Below are positions 41,536-49,881 of a stretch of 57,397 nt of DNA, piece after piece. The stretch is from the NCBI RefSeq assembly GCF_001280005.1, contig NZ_LGDW01000404.1, positions 1-57,397 of the forward strand, written 5' to 3'. The stretch is from Streptomyces sp. NRRL WC-3618 (GTDB lineage: Bacteria > Actinomycetota > Actinomycetes > Streptomycetales > Streptomycetaceae). The notes beneath the pieces were generated by a model. It was not told the origin of the DNA. It worked only from the letters and a program-made list of their open reading frames with translations, and ran no database searches. The position numbers were made by a program, and so were the translations under genes. The number at the start of each line of letters is the position of its first letter. Within the stretch, counting starts at the first letter, position 1.

Positions 41536-42306
41536 ATGACGATCACGACACCTGACGACTTCACCCACCGATGGCGGCAGCCGCCGAATTTCCCGCTGGA
41601 CGCTCGCTTCGACTACACGTTCCTGCCCGCCGTCGATGTCCTGGATCACGTCCGCAAAGACGAGGAGGTCCGGTTCACCATCCTCGGGGACGACGACTGG
41701 CAGGTGCGTATGGACCGCACCGTTGCCTTCCGTGCCGCCCCGCTCGATGAGATCGTGACCTGGCCGTTCCGGCTGGTGCACTTCAATCTCGGTCGCTTCT
41801 ACGACGACCTCCTGAATGGCTTCCAGGAGGAGGTAATGGTCCCCTGGCGCACACACCTGTCCGCCCAGGGCTTCACCTGGCAGCGTCTGGCGCCCATCCT
41901 GTTCCTGTCCACCGAGGGCGCGTCCTCGACGTACCACAATGACAACTCGCACGGGCTGGTCTGGCAGGTCCACGGTGCCAAGACGTTCCACAGCTACCTC
42001 GACCCTGACCGGCATCTGTCGGCCTACGCCGCAGTCATCGGCGAGACGACCGGCGAGGAGCCGCCCGAGCACGATGCGGCCGATCGCCACTCCGTCACCA
42101 TGCGGCCCGGAGACCAGCTGTGGAGCCACGCTCTGACACCCCATTGGGTCACCACTGAGTCGGAGCTCGCCATGAGCGTCACCCTCTCCCACGGCGGCCT
42201 GAACCACCAGGGCCTCTTTTCCGAGCGGGAGTTGGCACTGCGGGCCTACTGGGACAAGAACCCCTCCGAGGCGTGGATGCACGACCTGCGCAATGTCCGC
42301 TACTGA
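41536..42306 (+). CDS. JmjC/cupin-type Fe(II) oxygenase-like protein
   Basis: 256 aa starting MTITTPDDFTHRWRQPPNFP. The beta-helix core contains LFLSTEGASSTYHNDNSHGL, where HND is the HxD iron motif near residue 137. It continues WQVHGAKTFHSYLDPDRHL and SVTMRPGDQLWSHALTPHWV, in which the distal His (PHW) would complete the facial triad. Organisation and length match cupin_4/JmjC-like hydroxylases, including protein and ribosomal hydroxylases. It closes the rightward cassette 36 bp after the second radical SAM gene, before a strong terminator. With the radical SAM pair it suggests three oxidative modifications of a protein or peptide (inference). Confidence 0.78.
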   Translation: MTITTPDDFTHRWRQPPNFPLDARFDYTFLPAVDVLDHVRKDEEVRFTILGDDDWQVRMDRTVAFRAAPLDEIVTWPFRLVHFNLGRFYDDLLNGFQEEVMVPWRTHLSAQGFTWQRLAPILFLSTEGASSTYHNDNSHGLVWQVHGAKTFHSYLDPDRHLSAYAAVIGETTGEEPPEHDAADRHSVTMRPGDQLWSHALTPHWVTTESELAMSVTLSHGGLNHQGLFSERELALRAYWDKNPSEAWMHDLRNVRY

Positions 42307-42310
42307 GACG

Positions 42311-42352
42311 GCGTCCCACGACACGAGGCTCCTGCCCCGTGTCGTGGGACGC
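42311..42352. terminator. bidirectional terminator between the radical SAM cassette and aspS2
   Basis: Perfect 15-bp arms (GCGTCCCACGACACG at 42311-42325 and its complement at 42338-42352), 12-nt loop. It lies between two convergent stop codons (42306 and 42366). Confidence 0.85.
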
Positions 42353-42365
42353 AGCCACAACCGGG

Positions 42366-43676
42366 TTACGGAGTAAGCCGGTTCGGCCCGCGGAACAGGA
42401 AGGTCGCCTCGCGAATCGAGTCCAGGCCGAGCATGACCATCAGCACCCGGCCGAGGCCCATGCCGAGGCCCCCGTGCGGCGGGCACCCGTACCGGAACGC
42501 GTTCAGGTAGTCCTGCATCGGCTCCGGGCTCATGCCCTTCTCGGCGGCCTGCTTCAGCAGCACGTCGTACCGGTGCTCGCGCTGCGCGCCGGTGGTGACC
42601 TCCAGGCCCTTCCAGAGCAGGTCGAAGCTCAAGGTCACACTTGAGTCGTCGGCAGGCCGCATGTGGTAGAAGGGCCGGATGCCGACCGGGTAGTGCGTGA
42701 TGAACACGAAGTCGTGTCCGGTGGCCTCCTTGATGTGGGCCGAGATGCTCCGCTCGCCCTCCGGGTCCAGGTCTTCCTTGACCCCTGCGGGGTCCCAGCC
42801 GCCCTTCCGCAGGATCTCGTGGGCCTCGGCCATGGTGATGCGGGGAAAGGGCGTCGTGGGGACGGTGACCTCGACGCCGAAGTGTTCGGCGATCGCCTCG
42901 CCGTGCGTGTCGGCGACCTTGGCGATGGCGTGGGCGAGCATCTGCTCCTCGAACGCCATGACGTCCTCGACGCCGTCGATCCAGGCCAGCTCGACGTCGA
43001 CGCCGGTGAACTCGGTGGCGTGGCGGGAGGTGAACGACGGCTCGGCGCGGAAGACCGGCCCGATCTCGAAGATCTTGTCGACGCCGGCCGCGATCGCCAT
43101 CTGCTTGAAGAACTGCGGCGACTGCGCCAGATAGGCGTTGCGGCCGAAGTAGCCGAGCTTGAAAACTTCCGCGCCGGACTCCGAGGCGGTGCCCATGAGC
43201 TTGGGGGTGTGCATCTCAGTGGCGCCCTGCGCGTAGGCGTACTCGCGCATGCCCTGTTCCAGGGTGGTCTGCACGGCGAACATCAGCTGGGTGGCGGGGC
43301 GGCGGCGCACGTCCAGGAAGCGCCAGTCCAACCGCTGCTCCAGGCCGGTGTGGTCGTCGATCGGCAGCGGCGTGGCGGCCCTGTTGAGGATTTCAACCGC
43401 CTCGGGGATGATCTCCAAGCCTCCGAGTTTGACCTGGGCGGCGTCGACGACACGGCCGGTGATACGGACGGCGGACTCGGGGGTGAGGGCTTCGAGTTGG
43501 GCCTCCAATGGCCCTTCGTCGCGCTTGTGGGTCACCTGCACCATGCCGGTGCTGTCCCGCACGACGACGAACTGCATCTTGCGCTGCAGGCGGAGGGTGT
43601 TCACCCATCCGCAGACGGAAACGGTACGGCCGACGTGTTCTCGCAGGTCGGAGACGTGTACGCGGCTGTGGATCAT
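42366..43676 (-). CDS. second, archaeal-type aspartyl-tRNA synthetase (AspRS2)
   Basis: 436 aa from MIHSRVHVSDLREHVGRTVS. An OB-fold anticodon-binding domain (about 1-105) has VSVCGWVNTLRLQRKMQFVV. The class II catalytic core includes FLDVRRRPATQLMF, QSPQFFKQMAI, IGPVFRAEPSFTSRHATEFT (motif 2) and HGGLGMGLGRVLMVMLGLDS (motif 3). The length of about 435 is that of archaeal/eukaryal AspRS rather than the 590-aa bacterial AspS, which is expected elsewhere in the genome. Such enzymes are often non-discriminating and can also charge tRNA-Asn. The reading frame continues upstream, but that part is the T-box leader. A T-box and an SD-containing hairpin precede it. The role may be self-resistance or Asp-tRNA supply for the neighbouring cassette (inference). 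Confidence 0.93.
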   Translation of the reverse strand: MIHSRVHVSDLREHVGRTVSVCGWVNTLRLQRKMQFVVVRDSTGMVQVTHKRDEGPLEAQLEALTPESAVRITGRVVDAAQVKLGGLEIIPEAVEILNRAATPLPIDDHTGLEQRLDWRFLDVRRRPATQLMFAVQTTLEQGMREYAYAQGATEMHTPKLMGTASESGAEVFKLGYFGRNAYLAQSPQFFKQMAIAAGVDKIFEIGPVFRAEPSFTSRHATEFTGVDVELAWIDGVEDVMAFEEQMLAHAIAKVADTHGEAIAEHFGVEVTVPTTPFPRITMAEAHEILRKGGWDPAGVKEDLDPEGERSISAHIKEATGHDFVFITHYPVGIRPFYHMRPADDSSVTLSFDLLWKGLEVTTGAQREHRYDVLLKQAAEKGMSPEPMQDYLNAFRYGCPPHGGLGMGLGRVLMVMLGLDSIREATFLFRGPNRLTP

Positions 43677-43680
43677 TGCG

Positions 43681-43694
43681 GTCCTCCGAAGGAC
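43681..43694 (-). promoter_or_regulatory. small hairpin containing the aspS2 ribosome binding site
   Basis: On the minus strand GTCCT-TCGG-AGGAC forms a 5-bp stem with a UUCG-like loop; its right side contains the GGAGG four bases before the ATG. It may weaken initiation unless opened. Confidence 0.4.
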
Positions 43695-43710
43695 ATCGTC
43701 ATGATCCCTT

Positions 43711-43945
43711 GGGAGTGCGGGCGAGAAGGGCAACTCGCGGTACCACCGCACTTTCGCCGCCACAGAGTGGCGGCCTCATTCAGGCCCGGTGACGGGGGCC
43801 GGCCGGCGGGGCATTGGACCACCAAGCGGGGTCGTTCCTCCCCGCGCTCAGGAGGGTCTTCGCCTCGGAGCGCGAGACCGCCTTCCCAGCTTCCGGCGGC
43901 TCTCTCTGCTCGCGTGATCCGTGGCTACTCGTCTCCGTCAACGCG
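43711..43945 (-). promoter_or_regulatory. T-box riboswitch (specifier GAC, Asp) controlling aspS2
   Basis: Minus-strand leader. The T-box core GGTGGTACCGCGAG (TGGTACCGCG at 43736-43745) is the consensus that pairs with the uncharged tRNA NCCA end. Stem I is readable: base GGAG (43933-43936) pairs with CTCC, and the AGTA bulge is present. Helix segments GCC/GGC, CGGA/TCCG and CGCGAG/CTCGCG are followed by the AGAGAG K-turn and a GCCGCC/GGCGG distal helix. The 3' specifier loop is GAAGACC, giving GAC (43856-43858), an Asp codon matching the product. The competing terminator hairpin (43715-43751) pairs GTGCGG with CCGCAC. Uncharged tRNA-Asp should favour antitermination. Confidence 0.9.
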
Positions 43946-44019
43946 TTGCCAGAAGGATACGGAGCGTGTGCTGGCGGTGGCAATCAAGAAACTCATTCGT
44001 GTAGGGGAGAACCTGCCGT

Positions 44020-44313
44020 GAGCGTGGCCGTGCGACGGGCGGTGGTCGCCGATTGCTGAGGAGCTCGCCCGGATCCGCCAGCTATCGCTGACGTGCCGAC
44101 GAGCCTTGGACTACGCCGAGGGATCTGCCGCACGGTCCCTGGATCAAGGATTGCCAGGAAGCCTTCGCCGCTCTGCTCGGTGACCATGACACGGTCGCCG
44201 CGTTCGTGGCCGATGCCCGCACCAGGTCGCCTGGCTGTCGGCGCGGTGGGGCTTCTTCTGCCTCGGCTTTCAGGCCCCGCCAGCAGCAAGCCGTTTCGCC
44301 GCTGCGGATGTAA
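44020..44313 (+). pseudogene. frameshifted relic of an unidentified gene
   Basis: Three frames in turn read coding-like peptides: VSVAVRRAVVAD, AEELARIRQLSLTCRRALDY then AEGSAAR, and RDLPHGPWIKDCQEAFAALL then GDHDTVAAFVADART, ending at a TAA at 44311. At least two frameshifts. The family is not recognised. Confidence 0.45.
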
Positions 44314-44339
44314 ATCCCGTAGCCGTCGCGTACCTAAGC

Positions 44340-44372
44340 AAGGAGCCCCGGATGCACGGTCCGGGGCTCCTT
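44340..44372 (-). terminator. valS terminator
   Basis: Perfect 13-bp arms AAGGAGCCCCGGA (44340-44352) and complement (44360-44372), 7-nt loop, 15 bp past the valS stop. Confidence 0.9.
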
Positions 44373-44386
44373 CGTTGGCCTGGCTG

Positions 44387-47044
44387 CTAAGCAGACGGCA
44401 GGCCGTCGATCTGGCCCTGGAGCCGGACGATGTCCCCCTCCGCCTTGGCGAGGCGGGTGCGGATCTTGTCGACCACGTTGTCCGGGGCCTTGGCCAGGAA
44501 CGCCTCGTTTCCGAGCTTGCCCGTCGCCTGGGCCTTCTCCTTCTCGGCCGCCGCGAGGTCCTTCGCGAGACGCTTACGCTCGGCCGCGACGTCGATCGTG
44601 CCGGACAGGTCGAGTGCGACCGTGGCGCCGGCGACGGGGAGAGTCGCAGTGGCGTTGAAGTCGTCGCCTTCCGCTTGGAGGCGCAGGAGTTGGCGGATGG
44701 CGGCTTCATGGGCGGCGAGCTGAGTGCCCGACAGGTCCAGGCGGGCCGGGACCTTCTGGCCCGGCTGCAGACCCTGGTCGGAACGGAAGCGGCGGACCTC
44801 CGTGATCACCCTCTGGAGGTTCTCGATCTCTGCCTCGGCCGCCGGGTCGCGGAATCCGCCCGGGGCGTCAGCCCCAGGAACAGACACAGTCGTCGGCCAG
44901 TCGGCGATCACGATGGATTCGCCGCCGGTCAGTGTCGTCCAGAGGCTCTCGGTGACGAACGGGACGACCGGGTGGAGAAGGCGCAGGGTGACGTCGAGGA
45001 CCTCGCCCAGCACGCGGCCGGAGACCTTCGCCTGCTCGCCGCCCTCGAAGAAGGTCGTCTTCGACAGCTCGACGAACCAGTCGAAGACCTCGTCCCACGC
45101 GAAGTGGTAGAGGGAGTCGGCGAGCTTCGCGAACTGGTAGTCGTCGTAGTACGCGTCCGCCTCGGCGACGGTCGCGTTGAGCCGGGACAGGATCCACCGG
45201 TCCGTGGCCGAGAGCTTCTCGACGGGCGGGAGGTCGCCCTCGATCGTGGCGCCGTTCATGAGCGCGAAGCGCGTGGCGTTCCAGATCTTGTTGGCGAAGT
45301 TCCGGGACGCCTGGACCCAGTCCTCGCCGATCGGCACGTCCGTACCGGGGTTGGCGCCCTTGGCCAGGGTGAAGCGGACGGCGTCCGAGCCGTACTTGTC
45401 CATCCAGTCCAGCGGGTTCACGGTGTTGCCGAACGACTTCGACATCTTCTTGCCGAACTCGTCGCGGACCATGCCGTGGAACGCGATGGTGCGGAACGGC
45501 ACTTCGCCGTCCATGGCGTAGAGGCCGAACATCATCATCCGGGCGACCCAGAAGAACATGAGGTCGTAGCCGGTGACGAGAACGGAGTTCGGATAGAACT
45601 TCTCGAGGTCTGGGGTCTGTTCCGGCCAGCCGAGGGTGGAGAAGGGCCACAGGCCGGAGGAGAACCAGGTGTCGAGGACGTCCGTGTCCTGGGTCCAGCC
45701 CTCGCCGGTCGGCGGCTGATCGTCGGGGCCGACGCAGACCGTCTCGCCGTTCGGGCCGTGCCAGACCGGGATGCGGTGGCCCCACCACAACTGCCGTGAG
45801 ATACACCAGTCGTTGAGGTTGTCGACCCAGTCGAAGTACCGCTGGGACATGTCAGCGGGGTGGATGTTCACGCGTCCGTCGCGGACCGCGTCCCCGGCCG
45901 CCTTGGCGAGCGTCTCGACCTTGACCCACCACTGCAGGGACAGACGCGGTTCCAGCGTCGTCTTGCAGCGCGAGCAGTGGCCCACCGAGTGGACGTACGG
46001 GCGCTTCTCGGCGACGATCCGGCCGTCGGCGCGCAACGCGGCGACGATCGCGGAGCGGGCCTCGAAACGGTCCAGGCCCTGGAACGGACCGTGCACCGTG
46101 ATGACGCCGCGCTCGTCCATGACGGTCAGCGACTCCAGGTCGTGCCGCTGGCCGATGGCGAAGTCGTTCGGGTCGTGGGCGGGCGTCACCTTGACCGCGC
46201 CGGTGCCGAACTCGGGGTCGACGTGGGTGTCCGCGACGACCGGGATGGAGCGGTCCGTCAGCGGCAGCTTGATCTGCCGGCCGATGAGATGCGCGTACCG
46301 CTCGTCGTCCGGGTGGACCGCGATCGCGGTGTCGCCGAGCATCGTCTCGGCACGGGTCGTCGCGACGACGAGAGTCTCGTCGCCCTCGCCGTACTTGATG
46401 GAGACGAGCTCGCCGTCGTCGTCCTGGTAGTCGACCTCGATGTCCGAGATGGCCGTCAGACAGCGCGGGCACCAGTTGATGATGCGCTCGGCGCGGTAGA
46501 TCAGGCCGTCGTCGAACATCTTCTTGAAAACGGTCTGGACAGCCCTGGAGAGACCCTCGTCCATGGTGAAGCGGTCGCGGCTCCAGGCGACACCGTTGCC
46601 GAGGCGCTTCATCTGGCCGGCGATCTGACCGCCGGACTCGGCCTTCCACTGCCAGACACGGTCGACGAACGCCTCACGGCCGAGGTCGTGGCGGGACTTG
46701 CCCTCCTTGGCGAGCTCGCGCTCGACCACGTTCTGCGTGGCGATTCCGGCGTGGTCCATGCCGGGCTGCCACAGCGTCTCGTAGCCCTGCATGCGCTTGC
46801 GGCGGGTCAGGGCGTCGATCAACGTGTGCTCGAAGGCGTGGCCCAGGTGGAGGGAGCCGGTGACGTTCGGCGGCGGGATGACGATGGTGTACGCGGGCTT
46901 GTCGCTCTTCGCGTCGGCCTCGAAGTAACCCCGGTCTACCCAGCGCTCGTACAACATCCCCTCTACCTCGGCCGGCGCGTACTGAGTCGGCAGTTCGGGG
47001 GAGCTGTTCGGCCCACTGTCGGGGCGCTGAGTGTTGTCGGTCAC
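44387..47044 (-). CDS. valS: valyl-tRNA synthetase
   Basis: 885 aa from the GTG at 47044 ([20 protein letters not shown]); longer readings are implausible. A class I synthetase: HIGH variant [20 protein letters not shown] near residue 55-70, editing domain ([38 protein letters not shown]), zinc/linker Cys [13 protein letters not shown] and [11 protein letters not shown]. The KMSKS loop [18 protein letters not shown] is followed by [22 protein letters not shown]-terminal coiled coil ([20 protein letters not shown]) matches the ValRS arm. It charges tRNA-Val and hydrolyses mischarged Thr. Full family length. No T-box was found upstream. It has its own terminator. Confidence 0.97.
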   Translation of the reverse strand: MTDNTQRPDSGPNSSPELPTQYAPAEVEGMLYERWVDRGYFEADAKSDKPAYTIVIPPPNVTGSLHLGHAFEHTLIDALTRRKRMQGYETLWQPGMDHAGIATQNVVERELAKEGKSRHDLGREAFVDRVWQWKAESGGQIAGQMKRLGNGVAWSRDRFTMDEGLSRAVQTVFKKMFDDGLIYRAERIINWCPRCLTAISDIEVDYQDDDGELVSIKYGEGDETLVVATTRAETMLGDTAIAVHPDDERYAHLIGRQIKLPLTDRSIPVVADTHVDPEFGTGAVKVTPAHDPNDFAIGQRHDLESLTVMDERGVITVHGPFQGLDRFEARSAIVAALRADGRIVAEKRPYVHSVGHCSRCKTTLEPRLSLQWWVKVETLAKAAGDAVRDGRVNIHPADMSQRYFDWVDNLNDWCISRQLWWGHRIPVWHGPNGETVCVGPDDQPPTGEGWTQDTDVLDTWFSSGLWPFSTLGWPEQTPDLEKFYPNSVLVTGYDLMFFWVARMMMFGLYAMDGEVPFRTIAFHGMVRDEFGKKMSKSFGNTVNPLDWMDKYGSDAVRFTLAKGANPGTDVPIGEDWVQASRNFANKIWNATRFALMNGATIEGDLPPVEKLSATDRWILSRLNATVAEADAYYDDYQFAKLADSLYHFAWDEVFDWFVELSKTTFFEGGEQAKVSGRVLGEVLDVTLRLLHPVVPFVTESLWTTLTGGESIVIADWPTTVSVPGADAPGGFRDPAAEAEIENLQRVITEVRRFRSDQGLQPGQKVPARLDLSGTQLAAHEAAIRQLLRLQAEGDDFNATATLPVAGATVALDLSGTIDVAAERKRLAKDLAAAEKEKAQATGKLGNEAFLAKAPDNVVDKIRTRLAKAEGDIVRLQGQIDGLPSA

Positions 47045-47123
47045 GACGGCAATTCTAGGGGCCCGGGGTCTCTTCCCTCGCCGGACTTTCTCTCCGCTCG
47101 CGGGCCGTAGCCAGGGCATGAGA

Positions 47124-47175
47124 GCGGCCGCACGAAGGCAATCAAGTGTGACCAAGAACGCTCTCGTGCGGCCGC
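47124..47175 (-). terminator. hairpin upstream of valS, likely terminator of the preceding small gene
   Basis: 12-bp arms GCGGCCGCACGA (47124-47135) and complement (47164-47175), 28-nt loop that contains a further CGCTCT able to pair with AGAGCG at 47121-47126. It lies between the leftward small ORF ending at 47283 and valS. Confidence 0.5.
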
Positions 47176-47282
47176 GCGCCAGCCTACCCTTCTGAGGATC
47201 CCCGTGCGGAGCCCGCTCGCAGGATGGCGGCGCAGGTCGTTGAGGGACTACAAACGGGCTGACCCCGGTGGTCGGTCGCAGT

Positions 47283-47471
47283 TCAGTCGGTCATGAACCG
47301 ATCCCAGTACCCCCGAGGAAACTCGGACGGGTCGGTACTTCGCGCAGATCCCTGCAGTAGCTGGCCCTCCTGGGGATCGACGACAGATGCCGTCTCAGGG
47401 ACGGGTTCCGTCGTCCGTGGCAACGGCGGATGGCCGAACGAGCCTTCTGCTGAACGGCGGTCAGGGTTCAC
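47283..47471 (-). CDS. possible small protein (62 aa)
   Basis: GTG at 47471, seven bases after a GAGG, overlapping the end of the degraded frame upstream. Translation ends [20 protein letters not shown] then D. Third-position GC is only moderately high. It may be real, or part of the neighbouring pseudogene read in another frame. No family is recognised; no membrane segment. Confidence 0.3.
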   Translation of the reverse strand: MNPDRRSAEGSFGHPPLPRTTEPVPETASVVDPQEGQLLQGSARSTDPSEFPRGYWDRFMTD

Positions 47472-47718
47472 GAGGCACCTCGGGTTGCTTGACGCAGGTC
47501 CACTTGGACCCGTCCCCATACTGCAGGTTCCCCCGCGACTCCACCCCGTTGGTGGCAATCGCGTAACCGCATCCTTCGAGACGGTAGTTCTGGCGGCCGT
47601 CCCTGGAAGTCGAGTTGCAGCCGACCGTGAAGGCGGTGTCGTTGATCTGGCTGCCGTGGTTATCTCGGCGAAGACATCGGCGGGGAAGCCGTCGCCCCGC
47701 CAGACGTACGACGCCGCC
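47461..47718 (-). pseudogene. frameshifted C-terminal relic, possibly of a secreted protein
   Basis: Directly after the lysR stop, the same frame reads ASYVWRGDGFPADVFAEI, then a shift to another frame gives NDTAFTVGCNSTSRDGRQNY and LEGCGYAIATNGVESRGNLQ, ending [14 protein letters not shown] and stop at 47461. The WRGD...STSRD pattern is reminiscent of ADP-ribosyltransferase toxins, but this is weak. The N-terminus is missing, apparently replaced by lysR. Confidence 0.4.
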
Positions 47719-47720
47719 CC

Positions 47721-48632
47721 TCAGGCCCCCGCCCCCACCCCCGCGCTGTCGCGCAAAAACCCCGCGAAGGCCAAGGCGGCCGGAGTCAGCACATGGTCGC
47801 TCATGCGCACGAGAAGGATGCGCCGCACCGGAGCAGGAGGCTGTAGCGGCAGGATGCTGACGCCGCCTCGGATGCCCTCCAGGGCCAGGGTGGGGGCGAG
47901 GGCGACGCCGATGCCGGCGGCGACCATGGCCTGGGCCTCCTGGTAGTCGTGGGCCTCGTAGGCGATCTGGGGCTCGAAACCGGCCGCGTGGCAGCTGCGG
48001 GCGAGGGCCTCTGCCACCGGGTGGTTCTCGGCGCGGGTGATCCAGGGGTCGTTCGCGAAGTCGGCGAGGGAGGCCGAGGGGCGGCCGGCGAGTGGGTGGT
48101 CGTTGCTGACGAGGAGGGTCGGGGGGTCGTCGGCGAGTGGCGTGACGACGATGTCCTGGCGGTCGATGCGGTTCCAGTCGTAGTCCCACATCAGGGACAG
48201 CTCGATCTCCCGGTTCTCCAGCATCGCCCACAGGCCCGCGATACGGGCGCTGCGCACCGCCAGCCGTATGTCCGGATGCGCTTCCCGGAAGGCGATCACG
48301 GCCCGGGGGAGGAGGGAGGCGCCGACGGTGGGGAAGGTGCCGACCCGCAGGGTGCCCGCGCGCAGGCCCGCGAAGTCGGCGAGTTCGTTCTCCGCGGCCG
48401 TCAGCTCGCGCTCGATCCGCGCCCCGCGTTCGGCCAGGGCGCGGCCCGCGTCGGTGACGGTGACCCCTCGCGCATGGCGCTCCAGCAGGGGCTGCCCTGC
48501 TTCCGCCTCCAGGCGGCTGACCTGCTGGGACACCGCTGACGGCGTGTAGTTGAGGGCCCGTGCGGTCGCGGTGACCGAGCCCCGGCGGGCGACCTCGGTG
48601 AAGAGCAGGATGCGCCGGACGTCGAGCACCAC
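47721..48632 (-). CDS. LysR-family transcriptional regulator
   Basis: 303 aa, GTG start (MVLDVRRILLFTEVARRGSV). The winged HTH at about 5-62 (TATARALNYTPSAVSQQVSR, LEAEAGQPLLERHARGVTVT) is typical LysR. The effector-binding domain (about 90-295) includes TLRVGTFPTVGASLLPRAVI, MWDYDWNRIDRQDIVVTPLA and VAAGIGVALAPTLAL. It is divergent from the PrpF/transporter operon, the classic LysR arrangement, so it probably activates that operon in response to a carboxylic acid substrate. A candidate LysR box lies between the genes. Confidence 0.92.
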   Translation of the reverse strand: MVLDVRRILLFTEVARRGSVTATARALNYTPSAVSQQVSRLEAEAGQPLLERHARGVTVTDAGRALAERGARIERELTAAENELADFAGLRAGTLRVGTFPTVGASLLPRAVIAFREAHPDIRLAVRSARIAGLWAMLENREIELSLMWDYDWNRIDRQDIVVTPLADDPPTLLVSNDHPLAGRPSASLADFANDPWITRAENHPVAEALARSCHAAGFEPQIAYEAHDYQEAQAMVAAGIGVALAPTLALEGIRGGVSILPLQPPAPVRRILLVRMSDHVLTPAALAFAGFLRDSAGVGAGA

Positions 48633-48643
48633 GTTACCTCCAG

Positions 48644-48664
48644 CGTTAATTACAGCTTAATGCC
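48644..48664. promoter_or_regulatory. candidate LysR box between lysR and prpF-like gene
   Basis: Imperfect dyad of 7-bp arms, GCGTTAA (48644-48650) and TTAATGC (48658-48664), matching the T-N11-A LysR pattern. It lies 12 bp from the lysR start and about 100 bp before the operon start. Confidence 0.45.
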
Positions 48665-48762
48665 CATGCAGATTTCCGAGATTGTACTTCACGCTCTCCG
48701 CCCCCACTGTGGATCGCACCCCACGGAAGTGCCGTCGGGCGGGGTTTCGTAAGGAGTCTGTT

Positions 48763-49881
48763 GTGTTGCGTCTGCAGGGCGAGATGATCCGCGGCGGGAC
48801 CAGCAAGTGCTGGATCTTCGACCACCAGGACGTGGTGGCGACCGGCGTGGACGTCGACACCCTCCTGCTCGCCGCCTACAACGCCGCCGACCCGCGCCAG
48901 ATCGACGGCGTCGGCGGTGCCTCGTCCACCACTTCCAAGGCCGCGATCGTCCGGGCCTCGGACGAGCCGGGCGTCGACGTCGAGTACGCCTTCGCGCAGG
49001 TCGGCATCGGTGACGCGCGGGTCGAGTGGGCCAGCAACTGCGGCAACTGCGCCACCGCCGTCGCCCTGTACGCCGTACACAACGGCCTAGTACCGATCAC
49101 GTCGGAGACCACCAGGGTGCGGATGCGCAACGTCAACACCGGAGCCCGACTGACCGGCGCCATCCCCACCCCCGGCCGTACGGCCCCTGACGAGGGCACG
49201 GCCTCGGTGCCGGGCACCGCCGCGCTCGGTGTGCCGGTCCTGCTCGGCTTCGAGGACCCGGCGGGTTCGACGACGGGTCGCGCCCTGCCGACGGGCCGCG
49301 CCGTGGACACCCTGACCGGCCCGGCCGGCCGGATCGAGGTGTCTCTGGTCGACGCCGGAGCCCCGGCCGCGCTGTTCGAGGCCAAGGCGTTCGGCCTCCA
49401 GGGCACCGAGTCCCTGACCGAGTTCGCCGCAGCGCTGCCCGCGCTCACCGTGCTGCGCCGGCAGGCCGCCCTGGCCATGGGGCTGGTCAAGGAGGAGGAT
49501 CCCGTCAGCCACGCCGTGCCGAAGGTCGGCGTCGTCGCCCGCCCCGCCGCCTACCGCACCACCGACGGCATCCCGGTCGCCCCGGACGAGTACGACCTGG
49601 CCGTCCGCATGGTCTCCATGCACGCCCCGCACCCGGCGATCGGTCTCACCTCGGCCGTCGCGCTGGCCACCGCTGCCGCCACCCCCGGCACCCTCGCCCA
49701 CCGCGTCGCCCGGCAGACCGCCGACGGCACGCTGCGCCTGGGCACCCCGGCCGGTGTCATCACCGCCCGAGCCGTCCCCGCGGCGGACGGCACGTCTCCC
49801 ACGGTGCTGCTGCACCGCGCCGCCCGCCGTATCGCCCGAGCCGAACTCCTCGTTCCCGTCCTGGAAGGACGCCCCGCATGA
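48763..49881 (+). CDS. PrpF-family isomerase/tautomerase
   Basis: 372 aa, GTG preceded by AAGGAG. PrpF features: MIRGGTSKCWIFDHQDV (the family RGGTSKG block at the N-terminus, here GGTSKC), DGVGGASSTTSKAAIV, VEWASNCGNCATAVALYAV and GMV-like ALAMGLVKEED. The second half repeats the diaminopimelate-epimerase-like fold (RMVSMHAPHPAIGLTSAVAL, HRAARRIARAELLVP). PrpF proteins isomerise double bonds in tricarboxylates (trans-aconitate, 4-oxalomesaconate, methylitaconate). Its role is set by context with a C4-dicarboxylate/amino-acid symporter and a LysR regulator: uptake and isomerisation of an unsaturated di- or tricarboxylate. Stop overlaps the transporter ATG by 4 bp. Confidence 0.88.
   Translation: MLRLQGEMIRGGTSKCWIFDHQDVVATGVDVDTLLLAAYNAADPRQIDGVGGASSTTSKAAIVRASDEPGVDVEYAFAQVGIGDARVEWASNCGNCATAVALYAVHNGLVPITSETTRVRMRNVNTGARLTGAIPTPGRTAPDEGTASVPGTAALGVPVLLGFEDPAGSTTGRALPTGRAVDTLTGPAGRIEVSLVDAGAPAALFEAKAFGLQGTESLTEFAAALPALTVLRRQAALAMGLVKEEDPVSHAVPKVGVVARPAAYRTTDGIPVAPDEYDLAVRMVSMHAPHPAIGLTSAVALATAAATPGTLAHRVARQTADGTLRLGTPAGVITARAVPAADGTSPTVLLHRAARRIARAELLVPVLEGRPA

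Noticed and set aside
43677..43763. N-terminal extension of AspRS2
   Set aside because: The extra codons lie in the T-box terminator; the family starts at MIHSRVHV.
44093..47110. Two long plus-strand frames opposite valS
   Set aside because: Shadows of valS; repetitive Arg/Asp/Val composition and no motif.
47045..47282. A T-box in front of valS
   Set aside because: No TGGTACCGCG-like core or specifier loop; the hairpin there fits a terminator of the preceding small ORF.
47461..48231. Long open frame overlapping the 3' half of lysR
   Set aside because: The part inside lysR is a shadow; only the piece downstream of the lysR stop looks like decayed coding sequence.
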